Below are positions 48,275 to 57,879 of a stretch of 64,000 nucleotides of DNA, in pieces; the first letter of the stretch is position 1; each line of letters opens with the position of its first letter. The notes under the pieces are model-generated. The model saw only the letters and a list, made by a program, of their open reading frames with translations, did no database searches and was not told where the DNA came from. The translations under genes were made by a program, and so were the position numbers. Source of the stretch: Shewanella sediminis HAW-EB3 (GTDB lineage Bacteria; Pseudomonadota; Gammaproteobacteria; Enterobacterales; Shewanellaceae); assembly GCF_000018025.1 (NCBI RefSeq), contig NC_009831.1, forward strand, positions 2,852,001 to 2,916,000, written 5' to 3'.

Positions 48275-48305
48275 TGGCTGTAGTGGCTGTAGTAGCTGTA
48301 GTGGC
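48275..48305. repeat. Tandem 9-base repeat
   Basis: TGGCTGTAG occurs three times in a row (the third unit with one change, TAGCTGTAG), followed by TGGC. Slippage-prone and likely variable between strains. Confidence 0.9.
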
Positions 48306-48561
48306 ACACTAAATTTGGCCCCAGATTCGAGGTGTTATCATCATTATTCTATTTCCATATAGCCGATTCGAAATTATAGAGATCTTCCACAAACAGATTT
48401 CGCAGATGCCCTCCCTCCTAAAAATCCAGCATTACTTCTTGGACCGGTCAAAAAAAACAGTCGAGTATTTAGTAAAATATATACTTAACAAAGCCTTTGC
48501 AATCTAGAGGCTAATACGGCAAATTATCAATCATTAACAATCAATCGAGATATATGACTCT

Positions 48562-48981
48562 ATGTGGTTCCAAAAAGAAGTCAGCCTCAAAGCAAGACGA
48601 CGAGGTTTTTACCTTATTAGCGATGAAATTTGTGATGCTATACCTGAGATTAACCAGCTAAGCGTTGGGCTGGTTCATATTCTGCTTCAGCATACCTCAG
48701 CCGCACTGACCTTAAACGAGAATGCAGATCCAAGTGTCAGAGAGGATTTCGAGCGATTCTTCAATCGATTGGCGCCTGAAAATGAGCACTATTACACACA
48801 TACCTATGAAGGTCCGGATGACATGCCAGCCCACCTTAAATCATCACTGCTTGGCTGTGAACTCACTCTGCCAATCACCAATGGCAAGTTAAACCTTGGG
48901 ACCTGGCAAGGGATATATCTATGTGAGCCCAGAGACAGGGCCGGTAGTCGAAGAGTTGTTGTGACGATACAGGGCGAATAA
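48562..48981 (+). CDS. yjbQ: YjbQ-family protein
   Basis: This 139-residue protein belongs to the YjbQ/UPF0047 family; E. coli YjbQ is 138 residues and has weak thiamine-phosphate synthase activity, though the real role is uncertain. Signature blocks are LLQHTSAALTLNENAD with the conserved His, HLKSSLLGCEL and the end LGTWQGIYLCEPRD. The ribosome binding site is weak. It is convergent with the following periplasmic-binding protein gene. Confidence 0.93.
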   Translation: MWFQKEVSLKARRRGFYLISDEICDAIPEINQLSVGLVHILLQHTSAALTLNENADPSVREDFERFFNRLAPENEHYYTHTYEGPDDMPAHLKSSLLGCELTLPITNGKLNLGTWQGIYLCEPRDRAGSRRVVVTIQGE

Positions 48982-49010
48982 TTGAAAACCTGAGTGGAAA
49001 GTAAAACTGC

Positions 49011-49775
49011 TTATTCGGTTTCTTCCACTAAATCATATTTCTGTAAAATATTTTGCCATCTGACATTGGTATCTAGTTGAAGAACAAACTCAGACAATTC
49101 CGGATGAAGCTCAATAAGACCCGGTGTCAGCATGATATGCCTGGTAAAAGAGAAGAATGGAGTTGGTGACAAGTAAATTTTATTTTGTAAATTCAATTCA
49201 TTAAGCAAAAACATAACTACACTTCTGGGTTGAATTGTTAGATCTCCACGACTTTTAAGTAACAAAGCCAGTGCCTGTTCCTCCCTGTTTACATTGAAAC
49301 GTGTGATCTCACTTCTCGCAAAGAGTGGTTCGAGTGACTTATACTTTCTGCCCCTGACGGCGACTAGCGTCAGGCCCTTTAATGATTCAGGTCCGTCAAA
49401 TACGACTTTATTTTCTATTGAGGAGATAACTTCATTTCTATCTTGCCACAACGGGGGCGTCCACAAATAATTAGCCTCTGCACCATCTCCCATCCACCGC
49501 CAATTAACAAAGAGAACAAGCCCTTGTTTTTGTTCTGCTAAATACTTATTCAATCTGGCTCTTGGAAGTGAATCCAACCTGAATACAAATCTGCCTCTAA
49601 ATTCATCGTTCAACAGATTAACAAAATCAAAAGCAAGACCTTCATCCCCGGAGATTTGGAAAGGAGGTGAAAGATAGTAATTCCATAGCGTAATGACTCG
49701 TGAGTCGGCCCGTACTTGTGCAGTAGAGATAGCAAAACAGGTATAAATGACAATCATCAAAGGAATTTTTGACAT
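49011..49775 (-). CDS. Periplasmic SBP_bac_3-like protein
   Basis: This 254-residue exported protein has a signal peptide (about 1-23, ending AQVRA) and the two-lobed fold of family 3 solute-binding proteins, with SPPFQISGDEGLAFDFVNLL near the start and FNVNREEQALALLLKSRGDL in the middle. There are no transporter genes next to it, so it may be a lone sensor-type or orphan binding protein. The ATG at 49775 has AAGGGGG just upstream; a start seven codons earlier lacks this. Confidence 0.78.
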   Translation of the reverse strand: MSKIPLMIVIYTCFAISTAQVRADSRVITLWNYYLSPPFQISGDEGLAFDFVNLLNDEFRGRFVFRLDSLPRARLNKYLAEQKQGLVLFVNWRWMGDGAEANYLWTPPLWQDRNEVISSIENKVVFDGPESLKGLTLVAVRGRKYKSLEPLFARSEITRFNVNREEQALALLLKSRGDLTIQPRSVVMFLLNELNLQNKIYLSPTPFFSFTRHIMLTPGLIELHPELSEFVLQLDTNVRWQNILQKYDLVEETE

Positions 49776-50071
49776 TGTTCCCCCTTCATTAATCAAGACT
49801 ACTGACCTCTCCCTCAGTCAGAGATACGCCATAAAAGGTGACCTGAGACTATCTGCATATTCCGGAGCATCGTGAATAATTATAAATGGATTCACTTAGT
49901 TCACCTCTTTATATCTATAAATAATGTCATTCTTACAAGGTTCACTTAGTCCCCTTTCTTCTATCAGTCATTTCTTTACATCAATTCACTCTAAATATGC
50001 AGTTTGCAGTGTTTGTTTTTTATCCAGCCAGGTTAGATAATTAAGTAACTCCTAAATTCTATGAGGCTGAC

Positions 50072-50758
50072 ATGAAGCTACCAGGCACTGAATCATCAAC
50101 ACTAAGCTACATAGATCGCTTCGAGAAAAAACGAGAGGAGGAAGCCGAAAAGCTCAGCTCGGGCCTTAAGATTAACAGAGCTTCCGATGATCCCGCAGGC
50201 TTGCAGATAGCTAATCGATTAACTTCCAGTATTAACGCATCGGATCAACGTGCAACGAATGCCAGAGATCAACAGAGCATCTATAATACGCAGGCTGGTC
50301 AGCTTTCATCTATTACGGATAGCCTGCAGCGAGCAAATGAATTATCGATACAGGCCGGAAACCCGCTCAATGACAGCGGTGCAATTCAGGCTGAACTGGA
50401 TCAACTGACGGAGGAGATCAACGTTATCGCAGAGAGCGCACTGGGACAGGCCAATTTTATTTCTGGCCTCGACGCCTCAGACCCTTCAGCTTCTCAGACA
50501 ATAGTATCGGACGCCAGTGCCACCATAGATCAAACTGCCAGCGATATTGGCGCTCAAAGCAATGGCTTAGATAGCCGCATCAATAACTATCAAGTGAGTA
50601 GCATTAATACATCAGAAGCCCGCTCCCGTATTCAAGATACCGATTATGCAGAAACATCTTCAGAGCAAATTAAAGCCGAGCTACAACTTAAAATTGCCGT
50701 GTTAACAAAGAAAGATGAAGAGGAACGCAAAGGTTTACTCTTTAACCAGTTTGTCTGA
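50072..50758 (+). CDS. Orphan flagellin-like protein
   Basis: This 228-residue protein keeps the flagellin D1 signatures: EKLSSGLKINRASDDPAG then LQIANRL at the N-terminal side and ARSRIQDTDYAE at the C-terminal side, with little of the usual variable centre. The first residues (KLPGTESSTLSYIDRFEKKREEE) replace the ordinary start, and the last 25 residues are highly charged (TKKDEEERKG), where a flagellin should have a hydrophobic D0 helix that packs in the filament. It is encoded with no other flagellar genes. GAGG lies five bases before the ATG. It may be a divergent filament component, a secreted factor, or a decaying copy. Confidence 0.8.
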   Translation: MKLPGTESSTLSYIDRFEKKREEEAEKLSSGLKINRASDDPAGLQIANRLTSSINASDQRATNARDQQSIYNTQAGQLSSITDSLQRANELSIQAGNPLNDSGAIQAELDQLTEEINVIAESALGQANFISGLDASDPSASQTIVSDASATIDQTASDIGAQSNGLDSRINNYQVSSINTSEARSRIQDTDYAETSSEQIKAELQLKIAVLTKKDEEERKGLLFNQFV

Positions 50759-50810
50759 GAGCGATATTGACCCGAGGCCGATATCTCTTAAAGAAAATTA
50801 CACTTCAGAA

Positions 50811-53800
50811 CTATGATTCATCTATGGTGATTGGTTTAAGCAGTTCGAGCCAATCATCTCCACTCATCTCAGTCACGCTTGCGCCCTCTTGCTGATAGAT
50901 ACTCTGCGCAAGGCTCTGCTTAGACTCCTGTAACAACTGAATGCGCTCCTCCACCGTATCTTTACAGATCAACTTATAGACAAATACAGATTTATCTTGC
51001 CCTATACGATGCGCTCGGTCACTCGCTTGCTGCTCTGCAGCCGGGTTCCACCACGGATCCATGTGAATAACGACATCGGCCGCGGTAAGGTTCAATCCAG
51101 CACCGCCGGCCTTTAAACTGATTAAGAAAACGGGGACTTCATGTTGCTGAAAACGTTTGACTAAACTTGCACGGTCTCGGCTCTTACCTGTCAATTCCAC
51201 ATAAGTGACGGCTAATTGTTCCAACAGTTCACCTATCAAGGTTAACATGCTGGTAAAAGAGGAAAAAATAAGAATTCGGCGCCCTTCTGCAAGCATGGAG
51301 GGAAGTTTATCTGCCAACCAATTGAGTTTACCGGAGCCGGTGGCAAATTCGGTTAGCCCCTGTTCGACACTTTCCTGAGTAAACGAAGTCACATCGTCAC
51401 TCTGAAAACTCTCATCATTCGATGCTGTAACACCTTCTGTCTGACTAATATGACTATGACTGAGTTTTAATAGTTGAGGGTGACAACATACCTGCCTGAG
51501 TTTCAGTAACGCATTACTTATCGCCAGACGGTTTCGCTTAATGCCTGACAGCATCACCGCTTTCTGCACCTCTTCGGACATAGTCAAACGAATGGTTTCG
51601 TAAAGATCGCCCTGCTCCTGAGTTAAACTAATATACTCATTAATTATTGTTTTTTCTGGCAGTTCGGTCGCTACATCCGACTTCATTCGGCGTAGCATAA
51701 AAGGACTGATCCTCTTAACTAAAGCTAGACGCCTTTCATCATCTTGATCTTTTTCTATCGGGAATTGATACAAACGCTGAAACTGCGCATAGGTTCCCAA
51801 AAAACCTGGCATCAAAAAATTGAACAGGGACCACAATTCGCCTAAATGGTTTTCCAGTGGCGTTCCCGTTAAGCACAGTTTGTGCGTGGACGATAAACTC
51901 GCCACCACCTTGGCAATACGACTACGAACATTCTTAATGGTTTGTGCTTCATCCAAAACAATCAGATGAAAGTGTTTATCGGCCCAAAATTGTGAGTCCT
52001 GCTGTAGGGTACCGTAACTTGTTATTAATAGGTCGGTCGATTCAACTTGTGACTCCAGCTTGTGACGTCTGGGACCCGACCACAGGAGTGCATTAAGCGT
52101 TGGAGTAAATGTCTGCGCCTCATGCAACCAATTTGCTAATAAACTCGTCGGAGCAACCACTAAACAAGGCTTAGTTAGTCGTCCGGACTCTTTATCGAGT
52201 AAAATGCTCGCCAGAGTCTGAATGGTCTTTCCAAGCCCCATATCATCGGCCAGGATCCCGGCGAAAGACTGGTTTTGCAAAAACTGTAACCAATTCAAAC
52301 CTTGCTGTTGATACTCTCTCAATTTGGCATTTAAACCAACGGGTTGAGACACAAAAAAATCATTGTGATCCTGACTATCTAAATATGAGTAAAGCTGCTG
52401 TGCTTTATTATTTAACCAGGTGCTCCCCTGCCAATGCCACTGTTTCTGCTGGCTCTTTATCGGTGAAGATAGCTCGGCGAGCCTTGTCATCTGGTGCATG
52501 GGAAGTGTCAGCAATTCGTCATCAGACAGTGGCCTTGCTTCATATAATTCGACCAGTACGGCTAATATCTGTTTGACTCTATCTACAGGTAAGGCGAGTC
52601 GCTCGCCACTATCGAGCTCCATTAAAATGGTATCTTGATCTTCAATATTTTCGACAAGCCCCAAGCGAATCGCTTTGACAAGATAAGGCAACAGATTGAT
52701 TTTTTGGCCATTAACTTCGACACCTATCTCGAGGTCAAACCAATTCTTACTACCAGAATCCTGAGCAACTTCACCGTACCAACGTTGAGCTTTTACAATG
52801 CTGAATCGGTTCTTCATATCAAATTCAATGCACCACCCCGCTAACGATAACCGGTAGAGGGCTATCATCTGCTCACTCAATACACTGGGTAGCAGACGAC
52901 AACCAAGGGGGAATCCCTGCCACACGGGAGATTCAAACACCGAAGTTAATAATGGCAGTTCTGACAGTTGGATGTTCCATTCTGCGGCTAAATTTAAACA
53001 GTGCGGTACTTCTTGAGCGTAATCAAAAACCTCACTCAATGAGTAAACTACCTCACCATTAACTAGCGAGAAGTTAGCAAGGTCCAGTGACAATGCATGC
53101 GTATCATCCCAAGGGTATTCCACATGATGCCGGGTAACTCTCAACTGTGGTTGCCAATCAAACTCGGCATCGGGGTTAATATCCGGCATCGAAAAAGGGT
53201 CGGAGGTGAGGAGCAGGCTCATGCTTGCAAGATCAAGGTAGCTAGCTGCATCGATCTCAATAAATGGTGCCGGATCCAGAAAATCTTGATGGTAGTGTTG
53301 CTCAATTTTTAATGCCGGGTTTGAACAGTTTTCCCAAAAACACCGTTGAGTCGAAACCAGATGCCGAATAAAGTCGAGCCCCGTCAGTTCGCTCAGGTTG
53401 ACTGAAACGGCGTCTCGTTGTTTTCCTTTTTCCTTTTCACTGCACTGCTCAATCAAGAGAGATAGCTTATCAAGTAAATATCTGTCTGCCTGAGTGACAA
53501 ACTTAGGCAATACACTTTTCGTGAACACGTCTAACCCCAGGGAGCTCTTAATCGAATAAATGCCGGTTTTACTCAGGTAACCTTTATGTACAGACAGATG
53601 TAATCCATCTTGGTTATCTGACAAGAGATAGATGATCCGGTGACGAGCCATATTGGGATAGGGATCGAAGCGTTGATTTAGCTCTGTCCTTAGCAGCCTT
53701 TTTGCCGTATCGGGTCTTTTTTTATCGCTGGCGTAAGGAGTTATCGGGTGTTGTTTCGCGACATGCTCGATTGCAATGGCGGCCAGATGTTTACAAGCCT

Positions 53801-54083
53801 TATCCTCTTCATTATGACAAGTGCAGTGAGAGTGGGTCGATGCAACAACGGGACCTGCCGACCAATCGAGCGCTGTATAGATAGAGCTAATGCTCCTGGC
53901 CGCCCCCCGACTCGATGGCTTTTGAGTACTGTTTTTAGTACTGGCTGCATTCACGTCGTCGGACTTAAACTCGGCGCGAATAATCAAACCTGATTGTTCG
54001 CTCTTAACTAACAGCCCTGCCAACAACAGCTGCATACCATGAAATATTGCAGACTGACTAAAATACTCTTCTAGCTGTACCAA
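50811..54083 (-). CDS. SNF2-family helicase with SWIM zinc finger
   Basis: This 1090-residue cytoplasmic ATPase probably remodels protein-nucleic acid complexes. The SWIM finger is C87-x-C89-x7-C97-x-H99 (HCTCHNEEDKACKH). The SNF2 core begins near 590, with Walker A DMGLGKT (614-620) and DEAQ at 711-714, then the helicase C part with GLNLTAADVVI and RAHRIGQ. The start is a TTG preceded by AAGG at eight bases; no early ATG fits. It stands alone, and its client is unknown. RapA has a different N-terminus, so it is not RapA. Confidence 0.9.
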   Translation of the reverse strand: MVQLEEYFSQSAIFHGMQLLLAGLLVKSEQSGLIIRAEFKSDDVNAASTKNSTQKPSSRGAARSISSIYTALDWSAGPVVASTHSHCTCHNEEDKACKHLAAIAIEHVAKQHPITPYASDKKRPDTAKRLLRTELNQRFDPYPNMARHRIIYLLSDNQDGLHLSVHKGYLSKTGIYSIKSSLGLDVFTKSVLPKFVTQADRYLLDKLSLLIEQCSEKEKGKQRDAVSVNLSELTGLDFIRHLVSTQRCFWENCSNPALKIEQHYHQDFLDPAPFIEIDAASYLDLASMSLLLTSDPFSMPDINPDAEFDWQPQLRVTRHHVEYPWDDTHALSLDLANFSLVNGEVVYSLSEVFDYAQEVPHCLNLAAEWNIQLSELPLLTSVFESPVWQGFPLGCRLLPSVLSEQMIALYRLSLAGWCIEFDMKNRFSIVKAQRWYGEVAQDSGSKNWFDLEIGVEVNGQKINLLPYLVKAIRLGLVENIEDQDTILMELDSGERLALPVDRVKQILAVLVELYEARPLSDDELLTLPMHQMTRLAELSSPIKSQQKQWHWQGSTWLNNKAQQLYSYLDSQDHNDFFVSQPVGLNAKLREYQQQGLNWLQFLQNQSFAGILADDMGLGKTIQTLASILLDKESGRLTKPCLVVAPTSLLANWLHEAQTFTPTLNALLWSGPRRHKLESQVESTDLLITSYGTLQQDSQFWADKHFHLIVLDEAQTIKNVRSRIAKVVASLSSTHKLCLTGTPLENHLGELWSLFNFLMPGFLGTYAQFQRLYQFPIEKDQDDERRLALVKRISPFMLRRMKSDVATELPEKTIINEYISLTQEQGDLYETIRLTMSEEVQKAVMLSGIKRNRLAISNALLKLRQVCCHPQLLKLSHSHISQTEGVTASNDESFQSDDVTSFTQESVEQGLTEFATGSGKLNWLADKLPSMLAEGRRILIFSSFTSMLTLIGELLEQLAVTYVELTGKSRDRASLVKRFQQHEVPVFLISLKAGGAGLNLTAADVVIHMDPWWNPAAEQQASDRAHRIGQDKSVFVYKLICKDTVEERIQLLQESKQSLAQSIYQQEGASVTEMSGDDWLELLKPITIDES

Positions 54084-54403
54084 TGAGATCGCCTTGCTCT
54101 AATCTTGATGACTATTTATGACTTAATAGATACGGCCAAATAGTGAATGGGCCATTAAAATTAAACCGAAAGGGAGAACTATAACATTGATTTTCAAGGA
54201 CTACAGGTTATTTTAATCAATATTTGAGATATAACCTGCACCAAAAGAAAAAGATGCACTTAGCTTCCATTAAAACAATCACCTGCAGCCTAGAAGAGAA
54301 GATAGAAATGAAGCCTCTAAATGAAAAGCCACCCCAAAGGGTGGCTCAAGTACTGTATTCGAATCTATAGCCGGTAAAATGGCTGAGTCAGAAACTGGTA
54401 CTA
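54084..54403. other. Gene-free region between SNF2 and cytochrome b genes
   Basis: About 320 bases holding the SNF2 promoter side and the terminator of the cytochrome gene. Nothing else was recognised. Confidence 0.6.
54327..54346 (-). terminator. Terminator after cytochrome b gene
   Basis: An eight-base-pair stem (AGCCACCC / GGGTGGCT) with a four-base loop, followed on the minus strand by TTTTCATTT. Confidence 0.7.
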
Positions 54404-55171
54404 CTAGTCTTCATTCTCAACAGTTCCTTTTATACGCTTCTTCCCGGAAAACATCGCTGAGATTATCCCGGGTTGATGACGGCGTTCTGCTTGTATAACG
54501 GCGGCAACATGAAGCCCAATCAAGAGCATTAAAAAGTAAACACTATAGAGATGAACCTTACCTGCGATACTCTTAACAGGTTTCATCTCTGCAAGCTTAC
54601 TCTTATCTACTCCAGTCTCATCGTAAGGTTTAATTAACGTCGCATCGACGCCATCGGCCGCAATATACTGAGTGATTGCGGAGCCGAAAGGAGGATAATA
54701 GATATCGGTACCGGCCCTGAACAGGCCTGTTGCCATGATCAAGGTCAGCGTCAACATTATGGTCGCAACAGCAAGCTTACCTAAAGGATTGTGTCCTACA
54801 TACTGTGGATTTTGACCATCTTTAAGTGCCGTTCTGTATTGTTTGATGGCGCGAATGTTGGGTATGTTATGAGAGAATTTAGCATAACGATTCCCAATGA
54901 ATCCCCAGATAATCCGTACCAACAAATTAGCCGCGAACAGGTAACCTATGATGACATGTAACTCTTTCAGTTTAATCTTGGCCTCAAGCGCATCTATGCC
55001 CAGATCTTTACGAAACAACATGATCAAACCGACAAAAACTAAGCTTAACACCAGTAATACATTCACCCAGTGAAAGAATCGACTCGGCCTGTCCCAGACT
55101 TGGTAAGTTGTGACCTTTTCAGCGTTGTTATCTCTTTTGTTATTGCTCTTGTCACTGTTATGGTTTTTCAT
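54404..55171 (-). CDS. Cytochrome b/b561-type membrane protein
   Basis: This 255-residue integral membrane protein has four main membrane segments and family histidines suited to two b hemes: RFFHWVNVLL near 33, LHVIIGYLFAANLLVRIIWG near 70, GKVHLYSVYF and IGLHVAAVIQ near the end. This is the di-heme cytochrome b subunit type used to pass electrons between quinones and periplasmic partners, such as in hydrogenase or thiosulfate systems. No partner gene lies beside it. The polar N-terminus (NSDKSNNKRDNN) is unusual. Confidence 0.85.
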   Translation of the reverse strand: MKNHNSDKSNNKRDNNAEKVTTYQVWDRPSRFFHWVNVLLVLSLVFVGLIMLFRKDLGIDALEAKIKLKELHVIIGYLFAANLLVRIIWGFIGNRYAKFSHNIPNIRAIKQYRTALKDGQNPQYVGHNPLGKLAVATIMLTLTLIMATGLFRAGTDIYYPPFGSAITQYIAADGVDATLIKPYDETGVDKSKLAEMKPVKSIAGKVHLYSVYFLMLLIGLHVAAVIQAERRHQPGIISAMFSGKKRIKGTVENED

Positions 55172-55328
55172 CGCTATTCCCCAATAAGCAAAATGTGATA
55201 TCAGTCTTAGCTTACGTTGTTCTGTACTAATTTCAGTTAATCTTCATTAATGAAGAAATCACTTAAAAATAATGTATTTATGAAGATTATTAATGAAAGA
55301 TATGCCAAGCCTAACGCGGTAAAATGCA

Positions 55329-57554
55329 TTACTCCAGCAAAGTCAGCAAGTTCTGTTTAGGCATAGGTTTATAGAAGTAATAGCCCTGAACGGCCTCGAT
55401 ATCTGCAGATCGAACAAACTGAAGCTCCTCTTCAGTTTCTACCCCCTCCGCAATCACGTGTAGATCCAGCGCATGGCTCAATGTGGTGATAGCCTTTACC
55501 AAAGCTTGTTGTTTCACCGAAGAGCCGGACTCTTGAATAAAACATTTATCTATCTTGATGTGATCGACTGGGAAATGACTCAAATAAGATAAGGAGGAGT
55601 AACCCGTACCAAAATCATCGACCGCAATTTCTATCCCCATATCTCTCAGCTTCTGGAGTGCATCGATGAGATGCTGATGCTGCTTCATCAAGAGCGACTC
55701 GGTGATCTCCAAAGTAATACCATCGAAAGGGAAACTATCCGTGGTTAAATCCACGGCGATATCATTAATCGAGGTGACAAGACAATCTTGTAAAGCGTGG
55801 GACCAAAACTCGTACATAGAAACATTGATCGACAGACCGATCTCTATCCCTTTACGCTTAAACTCCAGCAGAGAAGCCATGGCTTCTTTACGAACCCAGT
55901 GACCCAACTCGACGATCAATCCACTGCTTTCGGCGACGGGGATGAACACTTCAGGGGAGATGAAAGCCCCTTCATGCTTCCACCTTAATAACACCTCTGC
56001 TCGAACTATTTTATTCTCTTCCAGACAGACAATCGGCTGATAGTAGAGTTCGAATGCATTAGTCTCCAGTGCAAATTTTAGGTCGTTATGTAGTTTGGCC
56101 GTTAGTTCTGCATCAAGTTGCATCTGCTGAGTAAAGAAGTGAAAACAGTTTCGTCCCTCACTCTTCGAGATATACATCGCCTGATCGGCACAATTGAGTA
56201 CCTGTTCAAGGTTCATGGCATCTTCTGGAAATCTGGCAATACCGATACTGATACTGGTTAATACACGCTTGTCCTGGCCCAACAGATAGGGCAAAACAAC
56301 CGAGTCATTGATTGCATGTGCCTGCCGGACAAGATCGCTCTCTTTGACCATACCAGGCAGGAAAAGCGCAAATTCATCACCTCCTAATCGAGCAACCAAG
56401 GCCCTACCTTTAGTACTGGATTCGATTCGTTTTGCCACCTCGACAAGAAGTTGATCACCCTTATCATGGCCTAAGGTGTCGTTGATCTGCTTGAAATTAT
56501 CAAGATCCATCAACATAAAACCAAAGCCCGGACTTAAGCTATCGGACTCTATTTCGGCTTGAACAATTTTAAACAGATAGTTACGGTTGGCCAGTTGCGT
56601 CAATGAATCATAATTTGCTTGATAATCGATTAGGGCTGAGGCGCGTTTACGTTCGGTAATATCACTGAATAACCACGAGTAACATAGCTCTTGTGAACCG
56701 CGCTCTTTAAACATGTTCACTGTCACTTCCAGATAGAAACTCTCACCTGACGCTCTGGTGCCAACGAGCTCTCCCTGCCAGGCTTCTTTGGTAGCCAGGC
56801 TGGCAAGCATACTATCGAGTGTATCTTCCCCCGATCGTTTAAAAAACTGTACCGGGTCAAATTTGGTTTCAAGGCCCGAAGTAAGCTCAGTTATCGCATA
56901 AAATGCCGGGTTGGCATTCAGAACAGTCCAGTGCAGATCGGTGATCACCAGCCCCAAGGGGAGATGGTTGAAGATATTTCCCGTTAACCGCTCGAACTGA
57001 AGCGCCCTGCTTCGCTCGATGGCCAAGCTAGCAAGTCTGGCCGCTTCCGAAATGAGTAACAGGTCTTTCTCAGTAGGAGACTTAATGGTGTCATAGTACA
57101 TGGCAAACGTACCCAGCACTTTTCCCTGACTGCCCTTGATAGGCTCAGACCAACAAGCGTTAAGACCCGCTGCCAGAGGCAATGCTTTAAAGACCTCCCA
57201 AAAGGGGTGAGTCTCGACATCTTCGACGATAACCCTTTGACCGGTAGATGCCGCAGTGCCGCAAGAGCCGACACCATCACCGATCTCAATACCATGAATC
57301 GCTTGATTATAATCATCGGGAAGATTTGGAGCCGCACCATTGAGAAGACGTTTACCGTCATCGCTCAATAGCAGTACAGAGCCTTTCGTGCCCAGCTTCT
57401 CCTCTTCAATGTGAAGAACCAGAGCGATAAGAATCTCTTCGAGAGGAGAGCCATCTAACAGCATGGTCAGTATGGCGCCGTAGCGTTTTATACTGACATT
57501 AGAATCGGTTAGGCTCGGAATAACGGGTATTATTGATTCATAACTTAGGCTCAT
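55329..57554 (-). CDS. GAF-PAS-GGDEF-EAL c-di-GMP protein
   Basis: This 741-residue cytoplasmic protein has an N-terminal GAF domain (about 35-180, with GVGSCGTAA), a PAS domain (about 190-300), GGDEF (about 310-470) and EAL (about 485-735). The cyclase motif is intact, GGDEF at 391-395. The EAL signature reads EVLLRW, with Val for the expected Ala; the ligands ITESLLM, DDFGTGYSSLSYL and AEGVETEEE are present, so phosphodiesterase activity is still likely. Residues before GGDEF give no RxxD inhibitory site. No membrane segment. Confidence 0.93.
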   Translation of the reverse strand: MSLSYESIIPVIPSLTDSNVSIKRYGAILTMLLDGSPLEEILIALVLHIEEEKLGTKGSVLLLSDDGKRLLNGAAPNLPDDYNQAIHGIEIGDGVGSCGTAASTGQRVIVEDVETHPFWEVFKALPLAAGLNACWSEPIKGSQGKVLGTFAMYYDTIKSPTEKDLLLISEAARLASLAIERSRALQFERLTGNIFNHLPLGLVITDLHWTVLNANPAFYAITELTSGLETKFDPVQFFKRSGEDTLDSMLASLATKEAWQGELVGTRASGESFYLEVTVNMFKERGSQELCYSWLFSDITERKRASALIDYQANYDSLTQLANRNYLFKIVQAEIESDSLSPGFGFMLMDLDNFKQINDTLGHDKGDQLLVEVAKRIESSTKGRALVARLGGDEFALFLPGMVKESDLVRQAHAINDSVVLPYLLGQDKRVLTSISIGIARFPEDAMNLEQVLNCADQAMYISKSEGRNCFHFFTQQMQLDAELTAKLHNDLKFALETNAFELYYQPIVCLEENKIVRAEVLLRWKHEGAFISPEVFIPVAESSGLIVELGHWVRKEAMASLLEFKRKGIEIGLSINVSMYEFWSHALQDCLVTSINDIAVDLTTDSFPFDGITLEITESLLMKQHQHLIDALQKLRDMGIEIAVDDFGTGYSSLSYLSHFPVDHIKIDKCFIQESGSSVKQQALVKAITTLSHALDLHVIAEGVETEEELQFVRSADIEAVQGYYFYKPMPKQNLLTLLE

Positions 57555-57839
57555 ACAGCCCCCTGAATGACGGATTTCTATCCTTAAAAATCCTACGACA
57601 CCAATTAGGATATACTAATCATAAACTCTATGTAAATAAGAGATTTAGGTTAAATTGATGGCTTCTTGTCTAGTCAACTTGTCAAGATAATTGCCGACAC
57701 AATTTAGCAACAGAAATCCAAAACAATATCTTAGGTGACAAATAATCTTTGTTCTGGCCATAACGGTATTTATACAAATCGGTATTATTCAGGAGAGAAG
57801 TAGTGGGCTGTACTGTGATTCTGCGTGATGAGATTGCTC

Positions 57840-57867
57840 TGGTTTATACAGATATGGTTTATACAGA
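57840..57867. repeat. Direct 13-base repeat
   Basis: TGGTTTATACAGA occurs twice, separated by two bases (TAT overlaps the second copy's flank), giving a 15-base period. Confidence 0.85.
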
Positions 57868-57879
57868 AAAATATGATTT

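Larger units (their letters stand above)
48096..48561. other. Gene-free region at the right edge of the glycan cluster
   Basis: About 466 bases without a supportable gene. It holds two short tandem repeats (annotated separately). The rest shows short open frames only, with no tRNA-like or IS-end structure that I could support. It separates the accessory block from yjbQ. Confidence 0.6.

Noticed and set aside
48252..48305. Possible CRISPR-like repeats
   Set aside because: The units are 8-9 bases and directly adjacent with no spacers; they are simple tandem repeats.
50811..54083. SNF2 helicase as part of a DISARM-like defence island
   Set aside because: No methylase, nuclease or phospholipase-D partner lies near it.
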